Positions 26,853 to 34,413 of a stretch of DNA of 64,000 nt are shown one piece after another. Each line of letters starts with the position of its first letter. Positions within the stretch are counted from its first letter, which is position 1. The position numbers were made by a program, and so were the translations under genes. The notes beneath the pieces were generated by a model, which saw nothing but the letters and a program-made list of their open reading frames with translations, was not told where the DNA came from and did not search any database. The DNA is from Paenibacillus_S sp043945595 (lineage in GTDB: Bacteria; Bacillota; Bacilli; Paenibacillales; NBRC-103111). Where the stretch lies: the NCBI RefSeq assembly GCF_043945595.1, contig NZ_JBIFNP010000001.1, positions 5,208,001 through 5,272,000 of the forward strand, written 5' to 3'.

Positions 26853-26880
26853 AAAAAAGCACCTCGATGGGTGCTTTTTT
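26853..26880 (-). terminator. Strong bidirectional intrinsic terminator between late promoter and terS
   Basis: AAAAAAGCACC (26853-26863), a 6-nt loop and GGTGCTTTTTT (26870-26880) form an 11-bp stem. On the minus strand a T-rich stretch follows. It is about 45 nt downstream of the presumed late start and upstream of terS. Only 30 nt separate it from the terS start, so no promoter fits in between. Confidence 0.85.
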
Positions 26881-26927
26881 GGCTCTATCGAATTCCGAAA
26901 ACCATAATTTACATTTCTGCTGATGAT

Positions 26928-26997
26928 ATCATAATAGCACGGTTTGATTCGACAATGTTCGACATAAATACGACATCAATGCGACTTGTTTACGACA
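26928..26997 (-). promoter_or_regulatory. Presumed late promoter with five phased TGTCG boxes
   Basis: On the minus strand, [TA]GTCG boxes lie at 26997, 26986, 26975, 26964 and 26954 (first bases), 11, 11, 11 and 10 nt apart, so they face one side of the helix. They are followed by a -10-like TATTAT (26936-26931) with no recognisable -35. This is the look of an activator-dependent promoter. The upstream box overlaps the stop codon of the likely regulator gene. Confidence 0.65.
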
Positions 26998-27595
26998 GAT
27001 TAATATATTCCTTGATTGCCTTGGGTTTCCACCGCTCGAAGGTTCGCCGGACAATCCCTAAGGCGTTTGCTGTTTCACCGGCATTTAGGCCGTCGATATA
27101 TCTTAAACGCAGCAGCTTTGCGTATTCAGGCTTATACTGCTCTAAGGCTCCCAGCTTTGTATCTATCTTGTTGAGATCGCTTTGTAAATCCTGAAACTCC
27201 GCGACTCGATTCAGCACTGCATCGATATCATTTCGCGAATCGTACCCGCGCGCTGCAAACACCCGCTTAATCTTTTCGCGCAGCTCATTCAGCAAAAGCT
27301 CGTCCTCATCATCGGCGGACTGACAATCGCTAATTTCAAAAAGCTGAGATCGAATGCCAGCTGGGTATTTCGCGAGGTATGCATGTGCCAAATTTTCCAA
27401 GCGCTGCTCTCGCTCGCTCAGATACATGTAGCTCGGAAGCCCTCTCAACTTTCGATGTAATTCCTGTAAATGGTCGTCTTCGTTTAACCTTGACACGGTG
27501 AGCCCCGCACCTACATCGTACGTGCTTAATACCTGCAAACGGGCCAGCTTTTGACGATACTCGTTCAGCTGATTAATTGCTTGTTGCTCGTTCAT
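26990..27595 (-). CDS. Late-gene regulator, sigma-70 region-4-like HTH
   Basis: 201 residues. A helical N-terminal two-thirds is followed by a C-terminal HTH: YAKLLRLRYIDGLNAGETAN, ALGIVRRTFERWKPKAIKEY, which resembles sigma region 4 and ArpU/RinA-type late regulators. Such genes usually sit just before terS and switch on late transcription. Here the phased boxes begin at its stop codon. Whether it activates the promoter or acts as an antiterminator cannot be told. Confidence 0.75.
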   Translation of the reverse strand: MNEQQAINQLNEYRQKLARLQVLSTYDVGAGLTVSRLNEDDHLQELHRKLRGLPSYMYLSEREQRLENLAHAYLAKYPAGIRSQLFEISDCQSADDEDELLLNELREKIKRVFAARGYDSRNDIDAVLNRVAEFQDLQSDLNKIDTKLGALEQYKPEYAKLLRLRYIDGLNAGETANALGIVRRTFERWKPKAIKEYINLS

Positions 27596-27627
27596 AGCGC
27601 CCTCCCCCTGATTTACTTATTTTGGAA

Positions 27628-27795
27628 TTAATCGCCTATGATACGGAACTGTTGATCTGGTACCTTTTTGGTCTTGTTCACTTGCACCCATTGCTTATCG
27701 GATTCAAAGCCTTGAGGCGTTTCCTCTTCAATCTCGATGATATGCCCTTTTTCATTGCGTCTTACATACAAAACTTCTTGTTTCCACTCTGCCAT
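27628..27795 (-). CDS. Hypothetical early protein
   Basis: 55 residues from ATG 27795 (MAEWKQEVLYVRRNEKGHII), chosen because GGAGGCATAAC precedes it. Beta-strand-rich, with the pattern LYVRRNEKGHIIEIEEETPQ. No function known. Confidence 0.6.
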   Translation of the reverse strand: MAEWKQEVLYVRRNEKGHIIEIEEETPQGFESDKQWVQVNKTKKVPDQQFRIIGD

Positions 27796-27808
27796 GTTAT
27801 GCCTCCGC

Positions 27809-28255
27809 TTATTTTTGTTTTCTGATTTTCTCTCCACTACCCAGACCTGCATTGATAATTGCAAAATTAAGCTGCGTCTTAGTCATGCCTATTTGCTTTG
27901 CTAAACCCCTGCGGTCCAATTCGCTATGATTTTTATAAAAGTCTAATTGTCCCGGAGTGAAATGAGTATTCATCAGCTCCTCAAGGGATTCGTCTGCCTG
28001 CCGCCCCTCCGTCTCAAGCCCTAAGGCGCTTCTTCGCTTAACGACCTCATACGGCTTATCCAAAATGGTATAACGATAGTTTTTCTTATGTCCTGTGCGC
28101 TGAATAAGGCCGAATTGGACCAATCTTCTGAGCGTGAGATACGCGGCTTCTCGGGTGATGCCAATCGCTTGAGCGGCCTGTTTGACGTCTTTACCCGCCC
28201 TCATCGCCTCAATCAAGTTAGCCTCATTGGAGAGTAATTGCTCCACTTTTTTCAC
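27809..28255 (-). CDS. Winged-helix DNA-binding protein
   Basis: 148 residues. Residues 5-65 form a helix-turn-helix with wing (AQAIGITREAAYLTLRRLVQ, FGLIQRTGHKKNYRYTILD). A second HTH-like segment lies near the C-terminus (LDRRGLAKQIGMTKTQLNFA). It probably regulates transcription in the prophage. It diverges from a plus-strand small gene. Confidence 0.7.
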   Translation of the reverse strand: MKKVEQLLSNEANLIEAMRAGKDVKQAAQAIGITREAAYLTLRRLVQFGLIQRTGHKKNYRYTILDKPYEVVKRRSALGLETEGRQADESLEELMNTHFTPGQLDFYKNHSELDRRGLAKQIGMTKTQLNFAIINAGLGSGEKIRKQK

Positions 28256-28324
28256 GGAAAACCTCCAGTTTCATTATTTTCAAAAGACTTCCATTTTGTT
28301 AATATAAATGCGAGGTGATTTTGT

Positions 28325-28519
28325 TTGTTTAGATCCGGATTTGTTCTTACCACCAGCGAGCATATTACGGCCGCCATTCACAATAAAAGCTACGTCACTG
28401 TTTGGCAGAATGGCAGTATTCTAGACTACGGCGGCCGCATTGAAGCCCAAACCGAGCATTCTGTAACGATTAACGGTGACCGGTTTCTGAAAGAAACATG
28501 TGAATTCCGAATACGCTAG
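28325..28519 (+). CDS. Small hypothetical protein on the opposite strand (TTG start)
   Basis: 64 residues from TTG 28325, with GAGGTGAT 4 nt before it and an AT-rich promoter-like stretch upstream. It contains LTTSEHITAAIHNKSYVTVW and SVTINGDRFLKETCEFRI, a small beta protein. It is one of the few plus-strand genes in the early region and converges on the gene at 28545, so it has its own transcription. Function unknown. Confidence 0.6.
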   Translation: MFRSGFVLTTSEHITAAIHNKSYVTVWQNGSILDYGGRIEAQTEHSVTINGDRFLKETCEFRIR

Positions 28520-28544
28520 AAATAGGGACTCCCTTCGGTGGTCT

Positions 28545-28760
28545 TCAAGCTCTTTTGTCTTCTCCACCGAGGATAATGACACGATCTCCCGCTTTTTTTC
28601 CCGCCATATAAAAGCCTGCAACCTCAAGGGGTCCGCTTTTAAGGTAGATCATGGTTGATCCATATCTGGATATCTCTCCCGCCATATCCGCAAGCATTCG
28701 AGGCTCTATTTTTACCGGTCTGTAGCCGCTGCCCTTAACCATGACGACGATATTAAGCAA
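28545..28760 (-). CDS. Hypothetical phage protein
   Basis: 71 residues from TTG 28760 with GGGAGGG upstream. MVKGSGYRPVKIEPRMLADM and RVIILGGEDK suggest a small alpha/beta protein. Not recognised. Confidence 0.55.
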   Translation of the reverse strand: MLNIVVMVKGSGYRPVKIEPRMLADMAGEISRYGSTMIYLKSGPLEVAGFYMAGKKAGDRVIILGGEDKRA

Positions 28761-28777
28761 TGTAATGCCCTCCCACC

Positions 28778-28930
28778 CTATTTAGCAGCTTTCGTTTTCC
28801 GTTTAAATTTAATAGGCGATCGTTCTTTTAAGGGGATCAAGAACACTTCTCCGATGGGCCGTCCGGAATCATCGTAAATGATCTCCCAAGGAATCTCGTT
28901 GAAATACGGATCAATTTTCCTTAGCGCCAT
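28778..28930 (-). CDS. Small basic hypothetical protein
   Basis: 50 residues from ATG 28930 (MALRKIDPYFNEIPWEIIYD) behind AAAGGGGATAAAG. The end is very basic (KERSPIKFKRKTKAAK), suggesting nucleic-acid contact. It overlaps the upstream gene by 20 nt. Confidence 0.6.
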   Translation of the reverse strand: MALRKIDPYFNEIPWEIIYDDSGRPIGEVFLIPLKERSPIKFKRKTKAAK

Positions 28931-29156
28931 CGTTCTTTATCCCCTTTCGAGCTTCGTAGACCTCTTCCAGCCATTCAACCAGTGTCATCATTTGCTTAAT
29001 AGCGAGACGGTTGTCTTGATATTTTCGACACAGCCCGCCAGTCGATTCCGTCACCCACGCCCAAAAGTCTGGGCTTTCCATCCCGTGCTTCATAGCCGCT
29101 TGGTTGGCCTGGCCGATCCAGTCCAGCACGTCCGCGAAAAATGCCTTATAATCCAT
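28911..29156 (-). CDS. Hypothetical phage protein
   Basis: 81 residues, helical (FFADVLDWIGQANQAAMKHG; WAWVTESTGGLCRKYQDNRL). Small proteins of this look accompany rusA in Bacillales phages. Function unknown. Confidence 0.6.
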   Translation of the reverse strand: MDYKAFFADVLDWIGQANQAAMKHGMESPDFWAWVTESTGGLCRKYQDNRLAIKQMMTLVEWLEEVYEARKGIKNDGAKEN

Positions 29157-29159
29157 CGG

Positions 29160-29561
29160 CTACAGCTCCTCGATCTTGACGTAGATGCCCGGCCTCGCTG
29201 CCCAGAACTTCTCAATGATCTCGCTAGCCACAATGGCGTCATCCTTCCAGTAGCCAAGATCGGTCATAATGTCGAACGGCAGCTTATTCAGATTGTGCGT
29301 GTCAGGAACTGTCGTTTTCCACTCTCCGTCGTAATGCTTGCTCCCTTCAGGAATCGGGAACAGCCATTTCACGATCACCCGCAGTGAACCTGTATACTTC
29401 TTCGCAGGCACATGCCGCCCGAGGTGCGCTGTCAGCTTCGCCCGCGCGGCCTTGAGGTCGGCTGGCTCGTAGAATATCGGTTTACCGCTCGTGCAGGACA
29501 CCTGCTTCTCCTGATGCGTGGCGGTCGGCGGTTTCATCGGCATAAAGAATTCCGTCATCAC
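29160..29561 (-). CDS. rusA: RusA-family Holliday junction resolvase
   Basis: 133 residues. The RusA core is PDTHNLNKLPFDIMTDLGYW (86-105) followed by KDDAIVASE; D87, D97 and D107/D108 would bind the catalytic metal. It resolves recombination and replication branches before packaging. It starts 4 nt inside the preceding MazG-like gene. Confidence 0.9.
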   Translation of the reverse strand: MMTEFFMPMKPPTATHQEKQVSCTSGKPIFYEPADLKAARAKLTAHLGRHVPAKKYTGSLRVIVKWLFPIPEGSKHYDGEWKTTVPDTHNLNKLPFDIMTDLGYWKDDAIVASEIIEKFWAARPGIYVKIEEL

Positions 29562-29803
29562 AAATCACTCTCTTTGACGAACACGCCGTTTACCATCTCC
29601 CCGCATCGGTGCATCGCCAGAATCGTGAGCACCACGTATATATCACCAATGGAATCTTTGACCTGATCAGGTTTGCCCTTTGCCATCCCTTCACAAAGCT
29701 CACCGAACTCTTCTCCAAGTTTCAGAATCTGTTTATTCGGATCTGCTGTATGTAGCTCTCTAACAGTTGCCCACTTCTGGATATTGCGTGTCAATTGTCC
29801 CAT
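29558..29803 (-). CDS. MazG-like nucleotide pyrophosphohydrolase
   Basis: 81 residues from ATG 29803 (MGQLTRNIQKWATVRELHTA), chosen for the AAGGTG 5 nt upstream. KLGEEFGELCEGMAKG and the DSIGDIYVVLTILA helix carry the E-x-x-E and D-x-x-D metal ligands of all-alpha NTP pyrophosphatases. Phage versions adjust nucleotide or alarmone pools. Confidence 0.82.
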   Translation of the reverse strand: MGQLTRNIQKWATVRELHTADPNKQILKLGEEFGELCEGMAKGKPDQVKDSIGDIYVVLTILAMHRCGEMVNGVFVKESDL

Positions 29804-29865
29804 GTCGTCACCTTCCATTTTTTAACTTTTGTCGGCGGGGTTTTGCGTCATAAATATAGGGGAGG

Positions 29866-30070
29866 GGGACGGGGATTTTTATACCCCGTCCCTTATCCTT
29901 ATATATTTATATATAAGGTTCCCCGCCGCATTGTGGCGGGCACTATGACGTACCGAATCCCGCAAGAAATCCGCAACATTGCGGGCACCATAGTTTTCTA
30001 ATCCCCGCAATGTTGCGGCGACTATGAATTTATGTTTTCCCCGCAACATTGCGGGGATTTATTGCGGGGA
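29866..30070. repeat. Cluster of palindromic iterons with AT-rich palindrome; candidate replication origin
   Basis: In this 253-nt gap lie a 9-bp inverted repeat GGGACGGGG/CCCCGTCCC (29866-29892), an AT palindrome with 9-bp arms (CCTTATATA at 29897, TATATAAGG ending 29918), and palindromes centred at 29931, 29977, 30011 and 30047. The last three share CCGCAA-NN-TTGCGG. Three carry a flanking ACTATGA-like tail in the same direction. A half-site lies at 30062. Spacing is 47, 34 and 36 nt. Iterons beside an AT-rich element next to a replication gene suggest an origin or initiator-binding region. Confidence 0.6.
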
Positions 30071-30072
30071 TT

Positions 30073-32329
30073 TTAATGGTCATCGTCTTCTTTTTTTACC
30101 ACTACACCACCGTTATTCTTGTCGATCATATATCCGAATTTCACAACCCAATCCCGGATTGTCCGTTCGGCAATCGTTTTTCCGGTAGAAGAAAACCATT
30201 CAGACAAATCTTTTAATGTTGGGGGATCACCCATATTACAATTGTTCACCGCGTCCGCGAATTCCTCGGCTTTGCTTCTGCGCTGCTCCTTCGCATTGTC
30301 CTTCCGCTTGCCGACAGCCTTCTGCCAAGCCGGCTTGTCCCCTTCGGGATCGATATCCTTCAGGCTGCCGACACTGTCCACCTTGTGAATCGGATATTGG
30401 AACCACATGTTGACTGGCTCAAATTTCGGGTATTCCCGCAGCGTGCCCTCTACGCGCCAGGCGGACCGGATACGAACGCTTCTGACGGCCTGCTGGATGG
30501 TTTCCTGTACAGCAGCCATCTGGCCTGGAATCGCCCGCTTAGCGTGATCCTCCATTGCCTTAGCGCTGAGCTGGTCATCCTGAGATATCCAGTTCACTAC
30601 ATATTCAGGGTTGAAATTATCAAAGAACTTCTGATACACGGCACATATGGCCTTGTTTTCTTCTTGTTTCAGCAGCTCTTCCGTTATATCCAACTCCACG
30701 AGGTCGATCAGGGCATCCGGGTCCCGGGCGAATACGCCGCTTCCACTGGCCCGGTCCATCGACTTCTTGCCGCCCTGGGCCCCCTTGGAATGGTGATGGC
30801 AGTAAATAACGCCGGCGCCGAGCTCCGTAGCAATTTTGTCAAACTGGTTCGTAAAATGAGCCATCTGATCAGCGCTGTTCTCGTCTCCGGTGAGGACCTT
30901 ATAAATCGGGTCGATGATGACGGCAATATAGCCTTTCTTAGCAGCACGCCGGATCAGCTTAGGAGCCAGCTTGTCCATAGGCACCGACTTCCCCCGCAGG
31001 TTCCAGATGTCAATATTGGATATATGATGAGGCTGCAGCCCGAGCGCTGTATAGACGTCCCGGAAGCGATGCAAGCAGCTGGCCCGGTCAAGCTCAAGAT
31101 TGACATACAGCACCTTTCCCTGTGTGCATTGCCATGCCAACCACTTAACTCCCTCAGCTATGGCGATACTGAGCTCGATGAGTGCGAAGCTCTTGCCGGC
31201 CTTAGACGGCCCGGCCATCAGCATTTTGTGCCCCTGCCGTAACACGCCGTGGATCAATGGCGGCGCCAGCTTCGGCATATTGTCCCAAAAGTCCGTCAGG
31301 CTCTCCGGATCCGGCAGGTCGTCGTTAATGCCCTCGATCCACTCGTGCCAGTCGGCCCAGCCCGTTTTGCCGATATGCGTATCGATGATAAATTGCTTTT
31401 TCCCGTTCCGTTCAATACCCGGCATACGTGACAGCCTGGACGGGTTACGGTTCTGATTATCGATGTTGAGTCCGTTCTTTTTGCAGACGTTGTACAGATA
31501 ATCAACGCGTTTACGATACTCGTCATAATTGGCCGCCTCGACCTTAACGATGGCATGCAGGCTCTTCCCGCCAGAGTAAACCAGGACGGCAATCGGCAGC
31601 TCCAACTCACGCATAATCGCATTTTGCTTCTCAATGTCCATCGTGTCGGATTCCACCAAGGCGTACCTGAATTCGGTGACGTTCTCGTTTTTGACGCCTT
31701 TGCCGTCGAGCGGGTTAAATCGTATCCAGGCCCCTGCTGCCGGGTCATAATCTCCCAGCACAGAACCGATATCACCATTGCTTTGGTTCAGTCTTTGGAT
31801 CAGCTCGCCGGCCGTCCGATCCCAGGCGCCTTTCGTAGGCAGATACTTGCCATCATCGTTTTGCCATGTGTCCGTGACGTAGCCGACGTTCTCGGACGCC
31901 TCAAACAGCGTCTCCAAATAGGTAGTAATCTGCTGGACCGGATTCCAGACGGCCGGCTCGTGGATCTCTTTGCCTTCGATCCAGTTTTTATCGACGACGA
32001 CATATTCCCCGGCAGCAGCTATCTCGTCTTCCCAGCCTAGTTCTCGGCTCCTCACGATCGGCAGAACGCGGCATCCAACCGTTATCTTTGGCCATTTGCG
32101 TAATCGTAGCGCCCGTTACGGGTATGCCGGAGCCCTCAAACGTGGTCCATTTTTTGAAGCATTCGCCGGGATGGTACCGCCCGCTGTCCCGCCGGCTCCA
32201 CTCGTCCCAGTCAGCAGCCGTATAGCCTTCGTATTTGAGCGCCATGCCTACATTGACCCATTCCTGATAAGTTAGGTAGACAGGATCGACGTAAGCCAGC
32301 AAAGCAATAAGGTCGAGTTTATTTTCCAT
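30073..32329 (-). pseudogene. Prim-pol/RepA-like helicase with PriCT domain, frameshifted
   Basis: The N-terminal part (from ATG 32329) is a PriCT-like domain (LTYQEWVNVGMALKYEGYTA; ITQMAKDNGWMPRSADRE). The remainder, in another frame, has archaeo-eukaryotic primase signatures (LVESDTMD; YSGGKSLHAIVKVE) and a RecA-fold helicase with Walker A GPSKAGKS and a C-terminal winged helix. One base too many in GAGGAGCC (32053-32046) separates them; removal gives DRESRELGWEDE. The downstream part could start at GTG 32055 but has no ribosome site. It is the replication protein of the phage. Confidence 0.8.
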
Positions 32330-32352
32330 TAGTCCTCCCTGATTTGATAGGA

Positions 32353-32382
32353 TTGCAAATTATAGTAATAATTTGGTATTCT
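32353..32382 (+). promoter_or_regulatory. Promoter of the plus-strand mini-transcript
   Basis: TTGCAA (32353-32358), an 18-nt spacer and TATTCT (32377-32382). The start would be near 32389, exactly where the 5' arm of the leader stem begins. Confidence 0.5.
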
Positions 32383-32389
32383 AGTTCTA

Positions 32390-32453
32390 CGCCCATTTCG
32401 GCGCTACAACCCATTTAGGAGGAGCTGGTGAGCCAACTTCTACCGAAAGGGCG
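32390..32453 (+). promoter_or_regulatory. Leader stem that masks a ribosome site
   Basis: CGCCCATTTCGG (32390-32401) pairs with CCGAAAGGGCG (32443-32453): 11 bp with one bulged A. The 3' arm holds the AAAGGG site for the ATG at 32462. The 41-nt loop carries an exposed AGGAGG and a short reading frame. Confidence 0.6.
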
Positions 32454-32472
32454 TGATGAGAATGAACTTTAA
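32428..32472 (+). CDS. 14-residue leader peptide
   Basis: GTG 32428 follows AGGAGG by 5 nt and encodes MSQLLPKGRDENEL, stop TAA 32470-32472. Translating it would open the masking stem. It overlaps the next start by 11 nt, so ribosomes ending here could restart at ATG 32462. The role as a regulatory leader (Mok-like or attenuator) is inferred from layout. Confidence 0.5.
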   Translation: MSQLLPKGRDENEL

Positions 32473-32572
32473 GTCAAAAGACTACGAGTTCAGCATCGCA
32501 CCAAGGGTCTTGATTGCAATAATTGTAATTATTGCTAGCATCCTTGGCTTCAGCGATGCGGCCCTTCCTTAA
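32462..32572 (+). CDS. 36-residue single-span membrane peptide (candidate type I toxin)
   Basis: MNFKSKDYEFSIAPRVLIAI continues IVIIASILGFSDAALP: a charged N-terminus, one membrane span (about 14-29) and a short tail. It has its own promoter, leader ORF, masking stem and terminator, all on the strand opposite the replication genes. Such short hydrophobic peptides on isolated, structured mRNAs are typical of type I toxins; the sequence itself does not match a family I know. A perfect 9-2-9 palindrome lies within the span codons (32516-32535). No antisense promoter was identified with confidence. Confidence 0.5.
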   Translation: MNFKSKDYEFSIAPRVLIAIIVIIASILGFSDAALP

Positions 32573-32587
32573 TGGAAGGGTTTTCTT
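32562..32587 (+). terminator. Intrinsic terminator overlapping the peptide stop codon
   Basis: CCCTTCC (32562-32568) and GGAAGGG (32574-32580) around TTAAT, followed by TTTTCTT. The TAA of the 36-residue peptide lies in the loop region. It would end a transcript of about 195 nt. Confidence 0.75.
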
Positions 32588-32659
32588 ATGTCATTTCCAG
32601 TAATGTTCATTTCCTTCCGAAAATCATCCAACCTTTATACAGATCAGGGGACGAGGTGA
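32588..32659 (+). CDS. Possible 23-residue peptide after the terminator
   Basis: ATG 32588 lies 7 nt after GGAAGGG and encodes MSFPVMFISFRKSSNLYTDQ plus GTR. Its TGA overlaps the GAGGTGA that serves the next ORF, which hints at coupling, but it needs read-through of the terminator. Weakly supported. Confidence 0.25.
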   Translation: MSFPVMFISFRKSSNLYTDQGTR

Positions 32660-32667
32660 ATATTATA

Positions 32668-32757
32668 TTGAAGAAAATATTTGTCAGCTGCTTTGCCGTC
32701 GCTGTTGCTTTTGCACTGCTCTCTATAACAGCAAAGTTTCTTTTCCCATCACATTAA
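32668..32757 (+). CDS. 29-residue membrane peptide (TTG start)
   Basis: TTG 32668 lies 9 nt after GAGGTG and encodes MKKIFVSCFAVAVAFALLSI then TAKFLFPSH: Lys-Lys, one hydrophobic span and a short tail, like a small secreted or membrane peptide. It converges on and overlaps the methyltransferase gene end by 9 nt. Function unknown; it may belong with the peptide at 32462. Confidence 0.4.
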   Translation: MKKIFVSCFAVAVAFALLSITAKFLFPSH

Positions 32758-34404
32758 CTGCATTGCCAATTGATGTTCCGCCTGGTATGGCAGGTCGACA
32801 CACAATTCCGGCAGGTTCGATCGGACAAGCGCCTCTGCAAATGGCGGCGGTACCGAGTTTCCGCAGCGCGCCACCTGCGCCGTCTTTGGGTATGGCTTTC
32901 CAGTGTTATCGCGGTCAATGATGTATTCCGGCGGGAATCCCTGAGCTGCGAATAGTTCATGGGGCTCCAGCATCCGCATGCCGATATCAACAATCTGATA
33001 TTCTGTTCCCTCTATGGTTACTAGCCCGAAACGGTCCTTGGTTGTCACAGTATGCAGTGGCTCCTCCATGTATTGCCCAATGCTGGAACCGTAATAGGCC
33101 ATCAAGAACGCTCTGACCTCTCCGAAGTGAAGTCCTCCGGCCGTAATCGTCTGCAGCGGTTCTTCAACCGGCTGCCCGATATTGTCGCCCTTCATCTTGA
33201 TCAGGTGGCTGGAGACCAAAGCCGACTTTCCGCCGCCGCCGGCGGTGACCGTTCCGATGGGTTCATCCATCGTACTCCCCACCGATTCCCCGAAATGCCT
33301 TGCGATGTGAGCCGTGACGAGCGAGTTATGATCCGTGGTTGTGACGGTCGACAACGGCTGTTCCGGTGATGTACCTGGCCCCGTATAATTGCCGCCGTAG
33401 TGCTTGGCGATGAAGGCAGATACCAGTCCGTAACGATTTGATGTGTCCAGCGTCATGAGCGGTTTATCCATTGTCTGTCCCCGTACCCGGTCGGCTGTCT
33501 CCGTATGGTATTGCGAAATAAACGGAGTAATCAGCATGTGTTCGGCCTTCGTGGTGATCGTGGTCAGCGGCTTTTCAATCTCGTATTGCAGCCGATCACC
33601 GCCGAATCCCGTCTGTCCGAACCGTACGATATATGGACGGGGATTTTCAATCACAAACCGCTGAATACCCCGGGCTATCCTCCGCATCGTATTCTCGGCC
33701 AGCGGCTTCTTCCGCTCGAAGATCGAAGGACACGGAATCGACCAGTCAATGATTTCTGCTGCAGTACGCCATGGCTTTAGCAGCTTCTTCTTGACCTGGA
33801 TACTGTTCGGATCGCCATGCGTCGGCTGCGGCCACTTGATCGGCTGTCCATCGCATCGGGCGACAAGGAAGAACCTTTTGCGGATCGTAGGCGCGCCGTA
33901 ATCGCATGCTCGGAGCTCTCGCCATTCAACCTCGTATCCGATCCGCCGCAACGCGTTGACGAAACTCCGGAACGTCCGGCCCTTCTGCTTTGGATCAGGC
34001 TGTCCGTCTTTGATTGGTCCCCATGTTTGGAACTCCTCGACGTTCTCCAGCATGATCACCCGGGGCCGAACCGTCGCTGCCCACCGGACCGCGACCCATG
34101 CGAGACCGCGGATTTCCTTTTCCACGGGCTTTCCGCCCTTGGCTTTGGAGAAATGTTTGCAATCCGGGCTGAACCAGGCGAGAGCAACTGGTTGCCCACC
34201 GGTAGCCTCCAAAGGCGGAACATCCCAAACAGATTCACAGTAATGCTTGGTGTCTGGGTGATTCGTCTTATGCATAGCGATGGCAGCCGGATCGTGATTG
34301 ATTGCGATATCCACGCTTCGTCCTATGGCCAGTTCAATGCCAGTACTGGCGCCGCCGCCCCCAGCAAAATTATCAACGATGATTTCCCTTAGCAGTTGCT
34401 TCAT
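32749..34404 (-). CDS. DNA (cytosine-5) methyltransferase with six-repeat target domain
   Basis: 551 residues. Motif I is VDNFAGGGGASTGIELA (10-26). Catalytic motif IV is SPDCKHFS with Cys82 (aspartate replaces the usual proline before Cys). ENVEEF is at 120-125, RELRACDYGAPTIRKRFFLV is motif VIII-like, and GNSVPPPFAEAL is motif X-like. Residues about 255-450 hold six tandem units of about 35 residues, each with EPLxTVTT-like cores, where the target-recognition domain should be. There is no partner endonuclease, so it is probably an orphan methylase protecting phage DNA. Confidence 0.88.
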   Translation of the reverse strand: MKQLLREIIVDNFAGGGGASTGIELAIGRSVDIAINHDPAAIAMHKTNHPDTKHYCESVWDVPPLEATGGQPVALAWFSPDCKHFSKAKGGKPVEKEIRGLAWVAVRWAATVRPRVIMLENVEEFQTWGPIKDGQPDPKQKGRTFRSFVNALRRIGYEVEWRELRACDYGAPTIRKRFFLVARCDGQPIKWPQPTHGDPNSIQVKKKLLKPWRTAAEIIDWSIPCPSIFERKKPLAENTMRRIARGIQRFVIENPRPYIVRFGQTGFGGDRLQYEIEKPLTTITTKAEHMLITPFISQYHTETADRVRGQTMDKPLMTLDTSNRYGLVSAFIAKHYGGNYTGPGTSPEQPLSTVTTTDHNSLVTAHIARHFGESVGSTMDEPIGTVTAGGGGKSALVSSHLIKMKGDNIGQPVEEPLQTITAGGLHFGEVRAFLMAYYGSSIGQYMEEPLHTVTTKDRFGLVTIEGTEYQIVDIGMRMLEPHELFAAQGFPPEYIIDRDNTGKPYPKTAQVARCGNSVPPPFAEALVRSNLPELCVDLPYQAEHQLAMQLM

Positions 34405-34413
34405 TTCATCACC

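Noticed and set aside
29920..30070. CRISPR array
   Set aside because: The repeats are palindromic, of unequal length and separated by short, uneven gaps; no cas genes are present.
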